The notes beneath the pieces are model-generated. The model had not been told where the DNA came from. It searched no databases and worked only from the letters and a program-made list of their open reading frames with translations. From Phycisphaerae bacterium (GTDB taxonomy: Bacteria; Planctomycetota; Phycisphaerae; UBA1845; UTPLA1): a stretch of 64,000 bases of DNA. Shown here one piece after another: positions 8,864 through 16,268 of the stretch. The stretch's first letter is position 1. Every line of letters begins with the position of its first letter. The position numbers and the translations under genes were made by a program. The DNA is taken from positions 1-64,000 of the forward strand of contig JAHBXN010000013.1 of assembly GCA_019636475.1 (NCBI GenBank). The letters are read 5' to 3'.

Positions 8864-9217
8864 CTACCGATCGATGGTCGTCGCGCCTTTGCCTTCGTAA
8901 ATCGTTTCGCCTTCGGGGCCGGCCTGCGAATCGTGCTCAAGCCCGCCGTCCCCGCTCCACCACTGCTTTCGAGTGACCACGCCGGACTTGTCGAACTCGA
9001 ACCAGACGGAGATATGACGGCTTTCGTCGTCATACTCCCACTGAGCGCCTCGGTCGATCAGATGTCTCTCGCCCAACGCGGACTTCACTTCTTCCTTCTG
9101 CGACGAACCGACTCGAATCAGGTCGTAGTTCTGGCGCGTGAGCTTATTCTCCGAACATCCCATCATCGTGCTGACAGCCAACGCGCCGGCGGTGACCAAA
9201 ACGTTTCGAAATCTCAT
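8864..9217 (-). CDS. Small lipoprotein, BamE/SmpA-like fold
   Basis: A 117-residue lipoprotein. The signal peptide MRFRNVLVTAGALAVSTMMGC ends in a lipobox with the acylated Cys at residue 21. The mature part has the architecture of small BamE/OmlA-like outer-membrane lipoproteins: an N-terminal helix (TRQNYDLIRVGSSQKEEVKSALGE) with the typical 'I.vG.s..eV...lG' spacing, followed by three strands (QWEYDDESRHISVWFEFDKSGVVTRKQW). This fold match is by pattern only. The ATG follows AAGGAG with 9-base spacing, and a TATACT element lies about 30 bp further upstream on this strand. The function is unknown; envelope assembly or quality control is possible. Confidence 0.72.
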   Translation of the reverse strand: MRFRNVLVTAGALAVSTMMGCSENKLTRQNYDLIRVGSSQKEEVKSALGERHLIDRGAQWEYDDESRHISVWFEFDKSGVVTRKQWWSGDGGLEHDSQAGPEGETIYEGKGATTIDR

Positions 9218-9369
9218 GATCCAGTTCTCCTTGCGGTGCCGGCTGAGTATACTCGGGCGCGGTGTCGGTCGGACGCCGACTGCACCTGCGGCCGCCGAAC
9301 ATCCTGCGGCACTCCTTTTTTCAGTAACGCGTCGCGTAGCTCCTCCTTGGACAAGCTTCCGCGTTGGAC

Positions 9370-9969
9370 TTACTTCGGAGCGGCGGCGCCCTTTCCGGCA
9401 TTGATGACATCCTCCCGCGTAATGCGGAATTCAAATTCGTACTCATCAAACAGTCGCTTGCTGCCGGGGGCTTCGAAGGATGCCACAAGGACATACTTCT
9501 CCTGCGGTGGAATGGGAGAGCCTGCCCAGTCGAGCCGAAACTCATACGTCGAGGTCACGCGCTCCCAGAATTTCTTCTGATCCTTCGGGCTGAGAATGGG
9601 TTGCGTCCACGTCTGTAGCAGCGTTCCGCGATGATCACCGGCTGCCTTGCGGTAGGAGTAGAGTTCAAAGTTAAACTTACCGTAGGCTTTTGTCGGATCG
9701 CCTGATTCATCGAGCGGTCGAAGCGAAACGGCGATGCCGTCCGGCAGATCGTCGGACATGTCAAAGCTGCGAGGCTTGGTGAATGGAAGGATCTTGATCG
9801 CACGCGGGCTGTAGTAACTGACCAACTCCTCAGCGGTCGGCCCACCGCTGCTTTCGCTGATCGAGCCGCGCTGGCAGCCCGCTAAAGAAAACGTCGCCGC
9901 CAGTCCGAAAGCGAGCATCGCGTGACGCGACACTTCCTGCAAAGTCGTGGCCCCGCCGGTATGTGCCAT
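9370..9969 (-). CDS. Putative lipoprotein of unknown function
   Basis: A 199-residue exported protein. Residues 1-32 form a signal sequence with a lipobox (FSLAGC) whose Cys is near residue 32; the start could also be the internal Met at residue 18, which gives a more ordinary signal length. The mature protein has repeated beta-strand segments (GIAVSLRPLDESGDPTKAYG, FNFELYSYRKAAGDHRG, YEFRLDWAGSPIPPQEKYVL, YEFEFRITREDV). These suggest a single beta-sandwich domain, perhaps a carbohydrate-binding or CARDB-like fold. I recognise no catalytic motif. It lies 152 bp upstream of the other lipoprotein gene on the same strand, so the two may share a transcript. Confidence 0.65.
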   Translation of the reverse strand: MAHTGGATTLQEVSRHAMLAFGLAATFSLAGCQRGSISESSGGPTAEELVSYYSPRAIKILPFTKPRSFDMSDDLPDGIAVSLRPLDESGDPTKAYGKFNFELYSYRKAAGDHRGTLLQTWTQPILSPKDQKKFWERVTSTYEFRLDWAGSPIPPQEKYVLVASFEAPGSKRLFDEYEFEFRITREDVINAGKGAAAPK

Positions 9970-10235
9970 TCGGACAATCCTTTATGAACGTTGGACTTAC
10001 GCCCCGTCCGCGACGTCGCGGATAATAGTCGGCGCGCCAGTATGCGTCAAACCGGGGCTCGGAGCGGGATTGCGCATATTTAACAGCGGTCCCAGGCCGC
10101 CCCGCCCATCCCATAACAGCGGATTTTGGAATGAAATTCGCCGCTTCATCGCCTGATCTGGAGTCGGCGCGCGAACAATAAGGAAGGGGCGGCTTCGATG
10201 CCCGCATCAGGTGAAGCAGACTGAATGGAGCACAT

Positions 10236-10970
10236 ATGAGGAGTGTAACAAGGTCTTTCATGGTGGGATTGGCGGTTGTCTTGATTTCGCAATCGAGCCT
10301 GAAGGCTGCCGAGGTAGTCGACCTTTTTGCGGTGGATGATGCTTTCGTGTCGGAATTGAGTCCGGCCAGCAATTTTGGCGGGGGCGGTGGTTTGTCGGTG
10401 GCGGCGAGCGGCCTGCCCAAAGGCAATTTTCAATCGGTGATTCGATTCGATCTCTCGGCAGCTGCAATATCTCTTGACGAAGCATTCGGCGCCGGCCAGT
10501 GGTCGGTGATCGCTGCAATTCTAGAACTCAACTCGAATGCGCCGGGTCATCCAATGTTCAATCCTCAGAGTTCCGGCCAGTTCTCGGTGAGCTGGATGCA
10601 GGACGATTCGTGGATTGAAGGCATAGGCCGGCCTCAATCACCGACCCCCGACGGAGTGACGTACGATTCGCTCCCCGGCTTCCTAAGTGCGGGGACCGAG
10701 TTACTCGGGACTTTTGCCTACGCGAGCGGCCCCAATTCCCCCGCGACCTACTCCCTGTCGCCGGAGGCCGGCTTTGCTTCTGATCTGGCGGCGGGCGGTC
10801 TGGTAAGCCTCTGGCTGGCTGCGGCGGATTCGAGCGTTTCCTATACATTCGTCGCCAGCGAACAAGGGGGGGACAACGGGGCGCCGAAATTGTCCCTGGT
10901 CGTCGTGCCCGAGCCGGCGGTCGGACTGCTCGTCTGCGCGGCAGCATTGATGCTCCGGCGTCGTCGGTGA
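10236..10970 (+). CDS. PEP-CTERM exported beta-sandwich protein
   Basis: A 244-residue exported protein with an N-terminal signal peptide (cleavage near SLKA-AEVV, residue 24). Residues about 25-215 have the pattern of a DNRLRE-like beta-sandwich: 'DDAFVSEL..ASNFGGGGGLSV', 'SVIRFDLSAA', 'AILELNSNAP', 'SLWLAAADSSVSYTFVASE'. The C-terminus is a clear PEP-CTERM sorting signal: VPEPA, a hydrophobic helix (VGLLVCAAALML) and a terminal RRRR. Such tails are processed by exosortases; none is encoded in the window. A GGAG ribosome-binding site precedes the ATG by 5 bases. Probable destination is the cell surface or extracellular matrix. Confidence 0.85.
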   Translation: MRSVTRSFMVGLAVVLISQSSLKAAEVVDLFAVDDAFVSELSPASNFGGGGGLSVAASGLPKGNFQSVIRFDLSAAAISLDEAFGAGQWSVIAAILELNSNAPGHPMFNPQSSGQFSVSWMQDDSWIEGIGRPQSPTPDGVTYDSLPGFLSAGTELLGTFAYASGPNSPATYSLSPEAGFASDLAAGGLVSLWLAAADSSVSYTFVASEQGGDNGAPKLSLVVVPEPAVGLLVCAAALMLRRRR

Positions 10971-11239
10971 TTGGTTGCGTGAACAGGGCGAAGCGATGTA
11001 AGCTTCTATATTGTAGTGGATTGTGGAATGTGGCAGGCGGGCTCGCCCATGTCTCAGTGAACCGATCGGCATGGCGTTCGAGCGATTGAAAGAGCCCGAT
11101 ACGCGAGAGATTCCGATGGGGGACTTGGCATGAAAAATACTCACGCCGGGTCTAGCAACCGCCGTTTGGCGACTGATATACTACGCCTACGGGTGTCATT
11201 TCTCGACATTTCGGGACAATTAGTAGGGAACGGGTTTTG

Positions 11240-12139
11240 ATGGACGCCAGTTCCGGCGAGTCAGTCGTCCTGCAAAGGCAGCGGGCGCGAGCATTTTCGT
11301 TGCTCGAGTTGCTCATTGTCATTGGTATCACTGCGCTCGTGCTGTCCATTCTGCTCCCTTCGTTATCGGCCGCCCGCGAGAGCGCGAACATCGCGAAGTG
11401 TCTCGCAAACATGCGGCAGATAGGCGCTTCCGCCCTGATGTACATGGAAGACGCGGGCGCGCCGACTCAACCCTGGCATCTCGGATTTCAGTACAACGGC
11501 GCGGATATTGAGCGGCTTTCCGAATATGTCTATGGCGGTTTTCAAGTCGATCGCGTGCATCCGATTCTCGGCCAGAAGGTTGATGTTCGGAAGGTGCAGA
11601 CGCATGAACGGCCATATAACCGCTACCTTGCTCCGATGATGTGCGAAGGACCGGTGATGACTTACATGTGTCCATCTGATTCCTTCACGCTGACAGCCTT
11701 CGCCGACGATCCGTGCGCCGTTCCGGTTCTGACGGCCAATGCCCCGACCTGGTCCCTCAACGGCAACAGCTACTCAATCAACTGGAATTGGCTTGCCTCC
11801 CCGCCCTGGAGCAACAAGGCGGGCATTTATCAGGATCTCGGGAAGATGAGCGCGGGCGGGCGTGAGCTGCTTCGCGACAAGATCGGCCGTCACGCTTCCG
11901 AGTTCGTACTCACGATGGAAGGTCCGATGAACGCGCTGATGCAGGATGCGCGGCCGTCGGATGGTTCCTATGGTCAGAGCTGTCTCCAGCAGCTCAGAAT
12001 GGGCTGGCACAAGCGATATTCACGCTATTCCGTCTCGTTCCTCGATGGGCACGCCGAGCATCGATTCATCGACACACGCTTCAGCCGTGCCGACGGTTAC
12101 GATCTCTGGGCCGAGCCGTACACTTCTCGCGGATATTGA
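11240..12139 (+). CDS. Prepilin-like protein with type IV pilin N-terminus
   Basis: A 299-residue protein with a prepilin processing motif: a short basic leader followed by RAFSLLELLIVIGI near residues 21-34, where cleavage before Phe and the Glu at position +5 are typical of type II secretion/type IV pilin signals. The globular part carries NMRQIGASALMYMEDAG, the helix extension common in the large planctomycete family of pseudopilin-like proteins. It ends with YSVSFLDGHAEH. The usual H-x9-DG motif appears here as a His followed by 11 residues and DG (HKRYSRYSVSFLDG). The ATG at 11240 directly follows an in-frame TTG. It is likely a surface pseudopilin; the partner secretion genes are not in the window. 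Confidence 0.85.
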   Translation: MDASSGESVVLQRQRARAFSLLELLIVIGITALVLSILLPSLSAARESANIAKCLANMRQIGASALMYMEDAGAPTQPWHLGFQYNGADIERLSEYVYGGFQVDRVHPILGQKVDVRKVQTHERPYNRYLAPMMCEGPVMTYMCPSDSFTLTAFADDPCAVPVLTANAPTWSLNGNSYSINWNWLASPPWSNKAGIYQDLGKMSAGGRELLRDKIGRHASEFVLTMEGPMNALMQDARPSDGSYGQSCLQQLRMGWHKRYSRYSVSFLDGHAEHRFIDTRFSRADGYDLWAEPYTSRGY

Positions 12140-12283
12140 GCGGCCGTCGTTCCTTTCACCCTGGCGATGAGCGATGAATGCGATCGGTCGCGATTGCGCG
12201 CCCCGGATTCGTGTGGCGATTTCCGCATTTTTTTCCCGATATGAACCCATAGAGCGCCGATTCCGCGCCGAAGGTTCGCGCCC

Positions 12284-13108
12284 ATGAAATGCCGAAACTG
12301 CATTCGAATGATCGAGCTTGACAGCCGTTTCTGTCGGCACTGCGGCCGGAAGGTGGCGCGCGTTCTCGGTGCGGGCATTGTAGCCGAGCCTGCGGTCGCT
12401 GCGACAAGTGGTCGTTCCACGGCGGAGCGGACGGCCATTCGCGCGAACGCGGAAAGCAGGGGCGAACATGCCATGAACCGGGTCGGAGCGGCGGCGTCTA
12501 CCGTGGCCGAGCATCCCATCGCGCGTGCGACAATCGGCGGACAGGCCGAATTAGCAAAGCCGGATGATGTCACGGTGAAGGCACCAAGTGCACCCATTGG
12601 GGATGTCTATCGCGATCCACGGCTTGAACAGAGCATCTGGCAGGCGCGACCCGCCTGGCGCGCGTCCACTGGATCGTGGTTCATGTTGATTCTGATCAGC
12701 GGTGGCGGGCTCTATGCCGCATCGCGTTTCGGGGGCGGGGACCGCTCGCTTGTGCAGGTTGCATGGATCTTTGTGGTCGGCGCGGCCGTCACGATGCTGG
12801 CGCGGGAGGCGCTCGTTGTGTTCGGCTTTCGATATCATCTGACGACGCAACGATTGTTCCTTCATCGCGGTGTCCTGACGCGCGTGACGGATCAGCTCGA
12901 GCTGATCCGTGTCGACGACGTCCGCGTGATCCAGGGCGTCATTGATCGAATCGTGAACACCGGACGGATCGAGATTTACAGTTCCGACGCCACCGATGAG
13001 AGTTTCACGCTGGAATCGATCTCCGCGCCGATGGAAGTGGCGGAGGCCATTCGGCTGCACGTTCGCGGAGCGCGGTCCAAGGGCACGCTATCAGTCGAGC
13101 AGGTCTGA
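12284..13108 (+). CDS. Zinc-ribbon and PH-domain (YdbS-like) membrane protein
   Basis: A 274-residue protein. Residues 3-24 form a CxxC...CxxC zinc ribbon (CRNC, CRHC). Residues about 30-110 are a low-complexity Ala/Glu-rich linker. Two transmembrane helices follow near residues 128-145 and 155-175 (WFMLILISGGGLYAAS; VAWIFVVGAAVTMLAR). The C-terminal part is a bacterial PH domain of the YdbS/YdbT type: FGFRYHLTTQRLFLHRGVLTRVTDQLELIRVDDVRVIQG, then IVNTGRIEIYSSDATDESFTLESI. The last motif closely matches the family consensus. GAAGG precedes the ATG. The role is unknown. It ends 12 bp from the convergent HD-GYP gene. Confidence 0.85.
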   Translation: MKCRNCIRMIELDSRFCRHCGRKVARVLGAGIVAEPAVAATSGRSTAERTAIRANAESRGEHAMNRVGAAASTVAEHPIARATIGGQAELAKPDDVTVKAPSAPIGDVYRDPRLEQSIWQARPAWRASTGSWFMLILISGGGLYAASRFGGGDRSLVQVAWIFVVGAAVTMLAREALVVFGFRYHLTTQRLFLHRGVLTRVTDQLELIRVDDVRVIQGVIDRIVNTGRIEIYSSDATDESFTLESISAPMEVAEAIRLHVRGARSKGTLSVEQV

Positions 13109-13121
13109 TCCAGCGCTTGAC

Positions 13122-14219
13122 CTACGCGGGGAGTTCCCGAATTGCCTGAAAGGCGTGTGTGTCCTGAATGCGCAGGAATACATCACAGATGGCAGGATCG
13201 AACAGGTTGCCGCGTCCCTTGCGGACGACGGCCACTGCATCTTCTGGCCGCCACGCGGGCTTGTATACGCGAGGACTCAGAAGCGCGTCGTACACATCCG
13301 CAAGCCGGACGATCCGTGCGGCGAAAGGAATCGCTTCGTTCGCCAGCGCATCGGGGTAGCCGGTGCCGTCCCAGTTTTCGTGGTGGCTCCGTGCAATCAG
13401 CCGGGCGATCTCAAAGAAAGGGGAATTGGAGAGAATGCGCTCACCAGCGAGAGTGTGGCTCTCGATGATCCGGCGCTCCTCGGGCGTGAGCGGCCCCGGC
13501 TTCTTCAGGACCTCGTCCGGCACGATCATCTTGCCGACATCGTGGAGGATTGCCGAATACCCGAAGCGATCAGCTGTCGCGGCCGGCAGCCCCAGCTCAA
13601 GCGCAAGTAGTTCGGTGTATCGTCGAATGCGCAGTACATGCGAGCCGGTATCCTGGTCTTTTGCTTCGCTTGCGACGGCCAGCATGTAGATGGCGTCCAT
13701 GTTGGCCTCATGGAGCTCACGGGTTCGCTCGCGGACCTTCTGCTCGAGACGCTCAGAGTGGTGCTTCAGTTCGATGGCCTGTTCGAGGACCGTGTCGCTT
13801 AATTTCGCGATCTGGCGGTAATCCTCTGTCAGCCGATCCTCCATGCGTTTTTGTGGCGTGATGTCGATGACCGTAATGACTTTGTAAAAGGATGCCACGA
13901 CGTCGGCATTACCAAGGGGGCGGCTTGAGATGATAACCGGTACCCGCGTGCCGTCGGGGCGTGCCACGTGAAATTCATCTTCAAACGCAGTGTCAAATCG
14001 TGCGATCCGGTCGCGAATGAAACTCACATCCGCCTCGATTTCGTACAGCGATTCGAGCGGGCGACCTACGATCTCCGACTTCGGCATCGAGCATATTTCA
14101 CCAAATCGGTCATTCGCGTGAACAATCGTGCCGGCACGGTTGATCATCAGCGCGCCGCAGTTCAGCGCATGGGTGACTGCTGCTATCGCCTCAAAAGGCA
14201 GTTCATGCGCGGCGCTCAT
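13122..14219 (-). CDS. PAS-HD-GYP cyclic-di-GMP phosphodiesterase
   Basis: A 365-residue cytoplasmic signalling protein predicted to hydrolyse cyclic-di-GMP. Residues about 10-125 are a PAS sensor domain (GALMINRAGTIVHANDRFGEICSMP..., ending ITPQKRMED). A coiled-coil linker follows (ELKHHSERLEQKVRERTRELHEA), and residues about 170-355 are the HD-GYP domain. Catalytic motifs are present: HVLRIRRYTELLA, SAILHDVGKM (the HD pair), HTLAGERIL, HHENWDGTGYPD (the GYP signature) and ADVYDALLSPR. The chosen ATG at 14219 has AGGAA upstream and overlaps the Nudix stop as ATGA; a 22-residue upstream extension of the frame lies within the Nudix gene. No transmembrane segment is present, so the input signal should be cytosolic. 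Confidence 0.93.
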   Translation of the reverse strand: MSAAHELPFEAIAAVTHALNCGALMINRAGTIVHANDRFGEICSMPKSEIVGRPLESLYEIEADVSFIRDRIARFDTAFEDEFHVARPDGTRVPVIISSRPLGNADVVASFYKVITVIDITPQKRMEDRLTEDYRQIAKLSDTVLEQAIELKHHSERLEQKVRERTRELHEANMDAIYMLAVASEAKDQDTGSHVLRIRRYTELLALELGLPAATADRFGYSAILHDVGKMIVPDEVLKKPGPLTPEERRIIESHTLAGERILSNSPFFEIARLIARSHHENWDGTGYPDALANEAIPFAARIVRLADVYDALLSPRVYKPAWRPEDAVAVVRKGRGNLFDPAICDVFLRIQDTHAFQAIRELPA

Positions 14220-14809
14220 GATCGGGTTCCTGACGCGGAATGGCGCTGCTCCTCGCCTTGAATGTATACTCTCCATTTCTCGCACATTCGCCGTACGGAC
14301 TGTCCAACCGGGAAGTCGGCAAGTTCTTCGAGGTTAAACCATCTCAGTTCGTGCGATTCATCGGATTTCACATGGTCGTCACTTCCCCTGGCCTGCAGAA
14401 GAAAGCGAATGTCGTAATGCAGATGAGCCGGGACATCGCTGCGCTGCGGGATCCAGTGCACGTCGAGGTCGAAGATTTCGGCTGACAGGGGAACAATGTC
14501 AGTCAGGCCGGACTCCTCGTGTGCCTCGCGAATCGCGACGCGAAGCGTGTCGGGGTCTCCATCGGCATGTCCGCCCAACTGCAGCCATTTGTCGAGTTTG
14601 GCGTGATGGGTGAGCAGCACCCGCCGAGCCGTGCGATCGATCAGCCAGCCGGACCCCGTGATGTGACCCGCCGCCAGGGACCTTTCGAAACACCGCGGTT
14701 CCGAGCGAACGAATTGGACGATCCGGTCCCGCTGGGCCGCATCGACGTCGTCGATCGGTTGGTAGGCCTCAAGGATTTTCAGGAGCGGAGTTCTGTGCAT
14801 GGAATTCAC
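14216..14809 (-). CDS. Nudix hydrolase
   Basis: A 197-residue Nudix-fold hydrolase, acting on an unknown nucleoside-diphosphate-linked substrate. The Nudix box begins at GGHADGDPD and ends with REAHEESGL, so the metal-binding REUxEExGU core is complete. The first conserved Glu of the Gx5E segment is Pro here, a variant seen in a subset with LGGHxDGD. The N-terminal 45 residues are a helical extension. Translation most likely starts at the GTG at 14809, which has GAGGGG eight bases upstream; an ATG nine bases later has no ribosome-binding site. The stop overlaps the HD-GYP start (ATGA), so both proteins are made from one message. The ribosome-binding site lies in a perfect hairpin. Confidence 0.9.
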   Translation of the reverse strand: MNSMHRTPLLKILEAYQPIDDVDAAQRDRIVQFVRSEPRCFERSLAAGHITGSGWLIDRTARRVLLTHHAKLDKWLQLGGHADGDPDTLRVAIREAHEESGLTDIVPLSAEIFDLDVHWIPQRSDVPAHLHYDIRFLLQARGSDDHVKSDESHELRWFNLEELADFPVGQSVRRMCEKWRVYIQGEEQRHSASGTRS

Positions 14810-14810
14810 G

Positions 14811-14835
14811 AATCAACCCCTCGGTTGGGTTGATT
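14811..14835 (-). promoter_or_regulatory. Perfect inverted repeat over the Nudix ribosome-binding site
   Basis: AATCAACCC at 14811-14819 pairs perfectly with GGGTTGATT at 14827-14835 over a 7-base loop. On the minus-strand RNA the arm nearest the GTG start contains most of the GAGGGG Shine-Dalgarno run, so folding would hide it. It could be a translational switch or an operator for a dimeric regulator in the 156-bp divergent region shared with the alpha/beta hydrolase gene. Confidence 0.45.
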
Positions 14836-14965
14836 TCCTGCCATTGTATCCGTAGGAGCGGCTATGAGAATTACCGCCTGCCTCCGAAACTCGGCCCGCC
14901 GGGGGATGGGTTTATTTTTGGGGACGGACAGATAAAATTCTGTTTCGTCGTTCGGAGACTCGCAC

Positions 14966-16177
14966 TTGACCGGACACCTCGCGCTGGCATCGCTGGGAAT
15001 CGATGGGTTGTGGGTGACCATATCCCACAACTGGGCATTGACGTCGATCCTGCTCACGATCGTGCTTCTGATCGTCGTTCCGGCGCTGATTCTCGGTAAA
15101 TACGTTCGAATCAGCCTCAATATTCTCCGCGATACCGAACCGCCGTTCTCGATGGTCCAGACGGGCTTCATTCCGTTGCGTGGTGAGGATCGGGACTTCT
15201 TCGCGGCCGACGGAATTCGATTGCGGGGCACGCTGATCCGGCCGGTTGGTCGCCGTTCACGCGGCTGCATTATTTTCGCACCGGAGTTCAAGAGCACGCG
15301 GCACAGTGCCGCGCGGTACTGCCGGCAGCTGGTTGCCGCGGGGTATGACATCTTCACGTTTGACTTTCGGGGGCACGGCGATTCGGCGCAGGAGGAGGGC
15401 TATACGCCGCGACAGTGGCCGAGCGATCGCGAAGTGATGGACATGGTTGCGGCGATTACCGTGACCGAGCAATGGCTGGAGGAACAGGGCCGGCCGATCG
15501 AGATCGGATTGTTTGGAATCTCGCGCGGTGCGTGCGCGTCGATTCTTGCGGCAGAAATCTGTCCTTCGGTGAAGACGATCGTGTGCGACGGAGCGTTTTC
15601 CTCCGACTGCACCCTTGAATACCTGATGCGAAAACTCGCAAGCGTGTTCGCGAAGGTCAAGGTGCTTTACGAGAATCATCCGCCGGAGTTCTGGCGATTC
15701 CTTCGCTGGTGCGTGGTGTTGACGTGCCGATTCAAGTTTAAATGCAGGTTTCCCTCCGTGCGCAAGGCGCTCGGACGGATGCGGCCGACGCCGATCCTGT
15801 TTATTCATGGCGAGCGAGACAGCTACATTCCAGTGGACCAGTCCCGCTTGCTTTACGCCCTTGCGCCGCAGCCGCGGTATCTCTGGATCGTCGCACGCGC
15901 CAAGCACAATCAATCCGTGGACCTGCAACCGGAGCAATATTGTCGCCATTCGACGCATTTCTTCGATCGCTATCTCTCTCGAGAATTTGAACCCGATAAC
16001 ATGTTCGTGAAGGCGCGATTCGGCGAACTTGCTCGCAGCGAACGGGCGTTCCACCATATCTCCGTGGCGGCCGGACGCGAGCCGACCGTCGACATGCGAG
16101 GCCGCGTCGTTCCCGAGGTGTTGGACGATGCCGAACCCGAGCTTCAGGCTGCACCGGTCGACGTGAGCAATAACTAG
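14966..16177 (+). CDS. Alpha/beta hydrolase with N-terminal membrane anchor
   Basis: A 403-residue serine hydrolase. A hydrophobic segment (LTSILLTIVLLIVVPALILG, about residues 30-49) anchors the protein. The hydrolase fold runs from about 70 to 340. The oxyanion region has FAPEFKSTRH, then YDIFTFDFRGHGDS. The nucleophile elbow is LFGISRGACAS (Ser in GISRG), the acid is in FIHGERDSYIP, and the catalytic His is in ARAKHNQS. The order and spacing match esterases or lysophospholipase-like hydrolases. The best start is a TTG at 14966, with GGAG nine bases upstream; no ATG gives the complete N-terminus. Downstream, 91 bp away on the same strand, is a GH3-type adenylating enzyme, suggesting joint action on an acyl compound. 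Confidence 0.85.
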   Translation: MTGHLALASLGIDGLWVTISHNWALTSILLTIVLLIVVPALILGKYVRISLNILRDTEPPFSMVQTGFIPLRGEDRDFFAADGIRLRGTLIRPVGRRSRGCIIFAPEFKSTRHSAARYCRQLVAAGYDIFTFDFRGHGDSAQEEGYTPRQWPSDREVMDMVAAITVTEQWLEEQGRPIEIGLFGISRGACASILAAEICPSVKTIVCDGAFSSDCTLEYLMRKLASVFAKVKVLYENHPPEFWRFLRWCVVLTCRFKFKCRFPSVRKALGRMRPTPILFIHGERDSYIPVDQSRLLYALAPQPRYLWIVARAKHNQSVDLQPEQYCRHSTHFFDRYLSREFEPDNMFVKARFGELARSERAFHHISVAAGREPTVDMRGRVVPEVLDDAEPELQAAPVDVSNN

Positions 16178-16268
16178 CGATCCGTCTCCGGTCGGACTCA
16201 GTTCGAGATTCGCGGATGGAATCCTGCCCGTCGTCCTCGGTTCGACAATCGACTATCATGCTCGCCTT

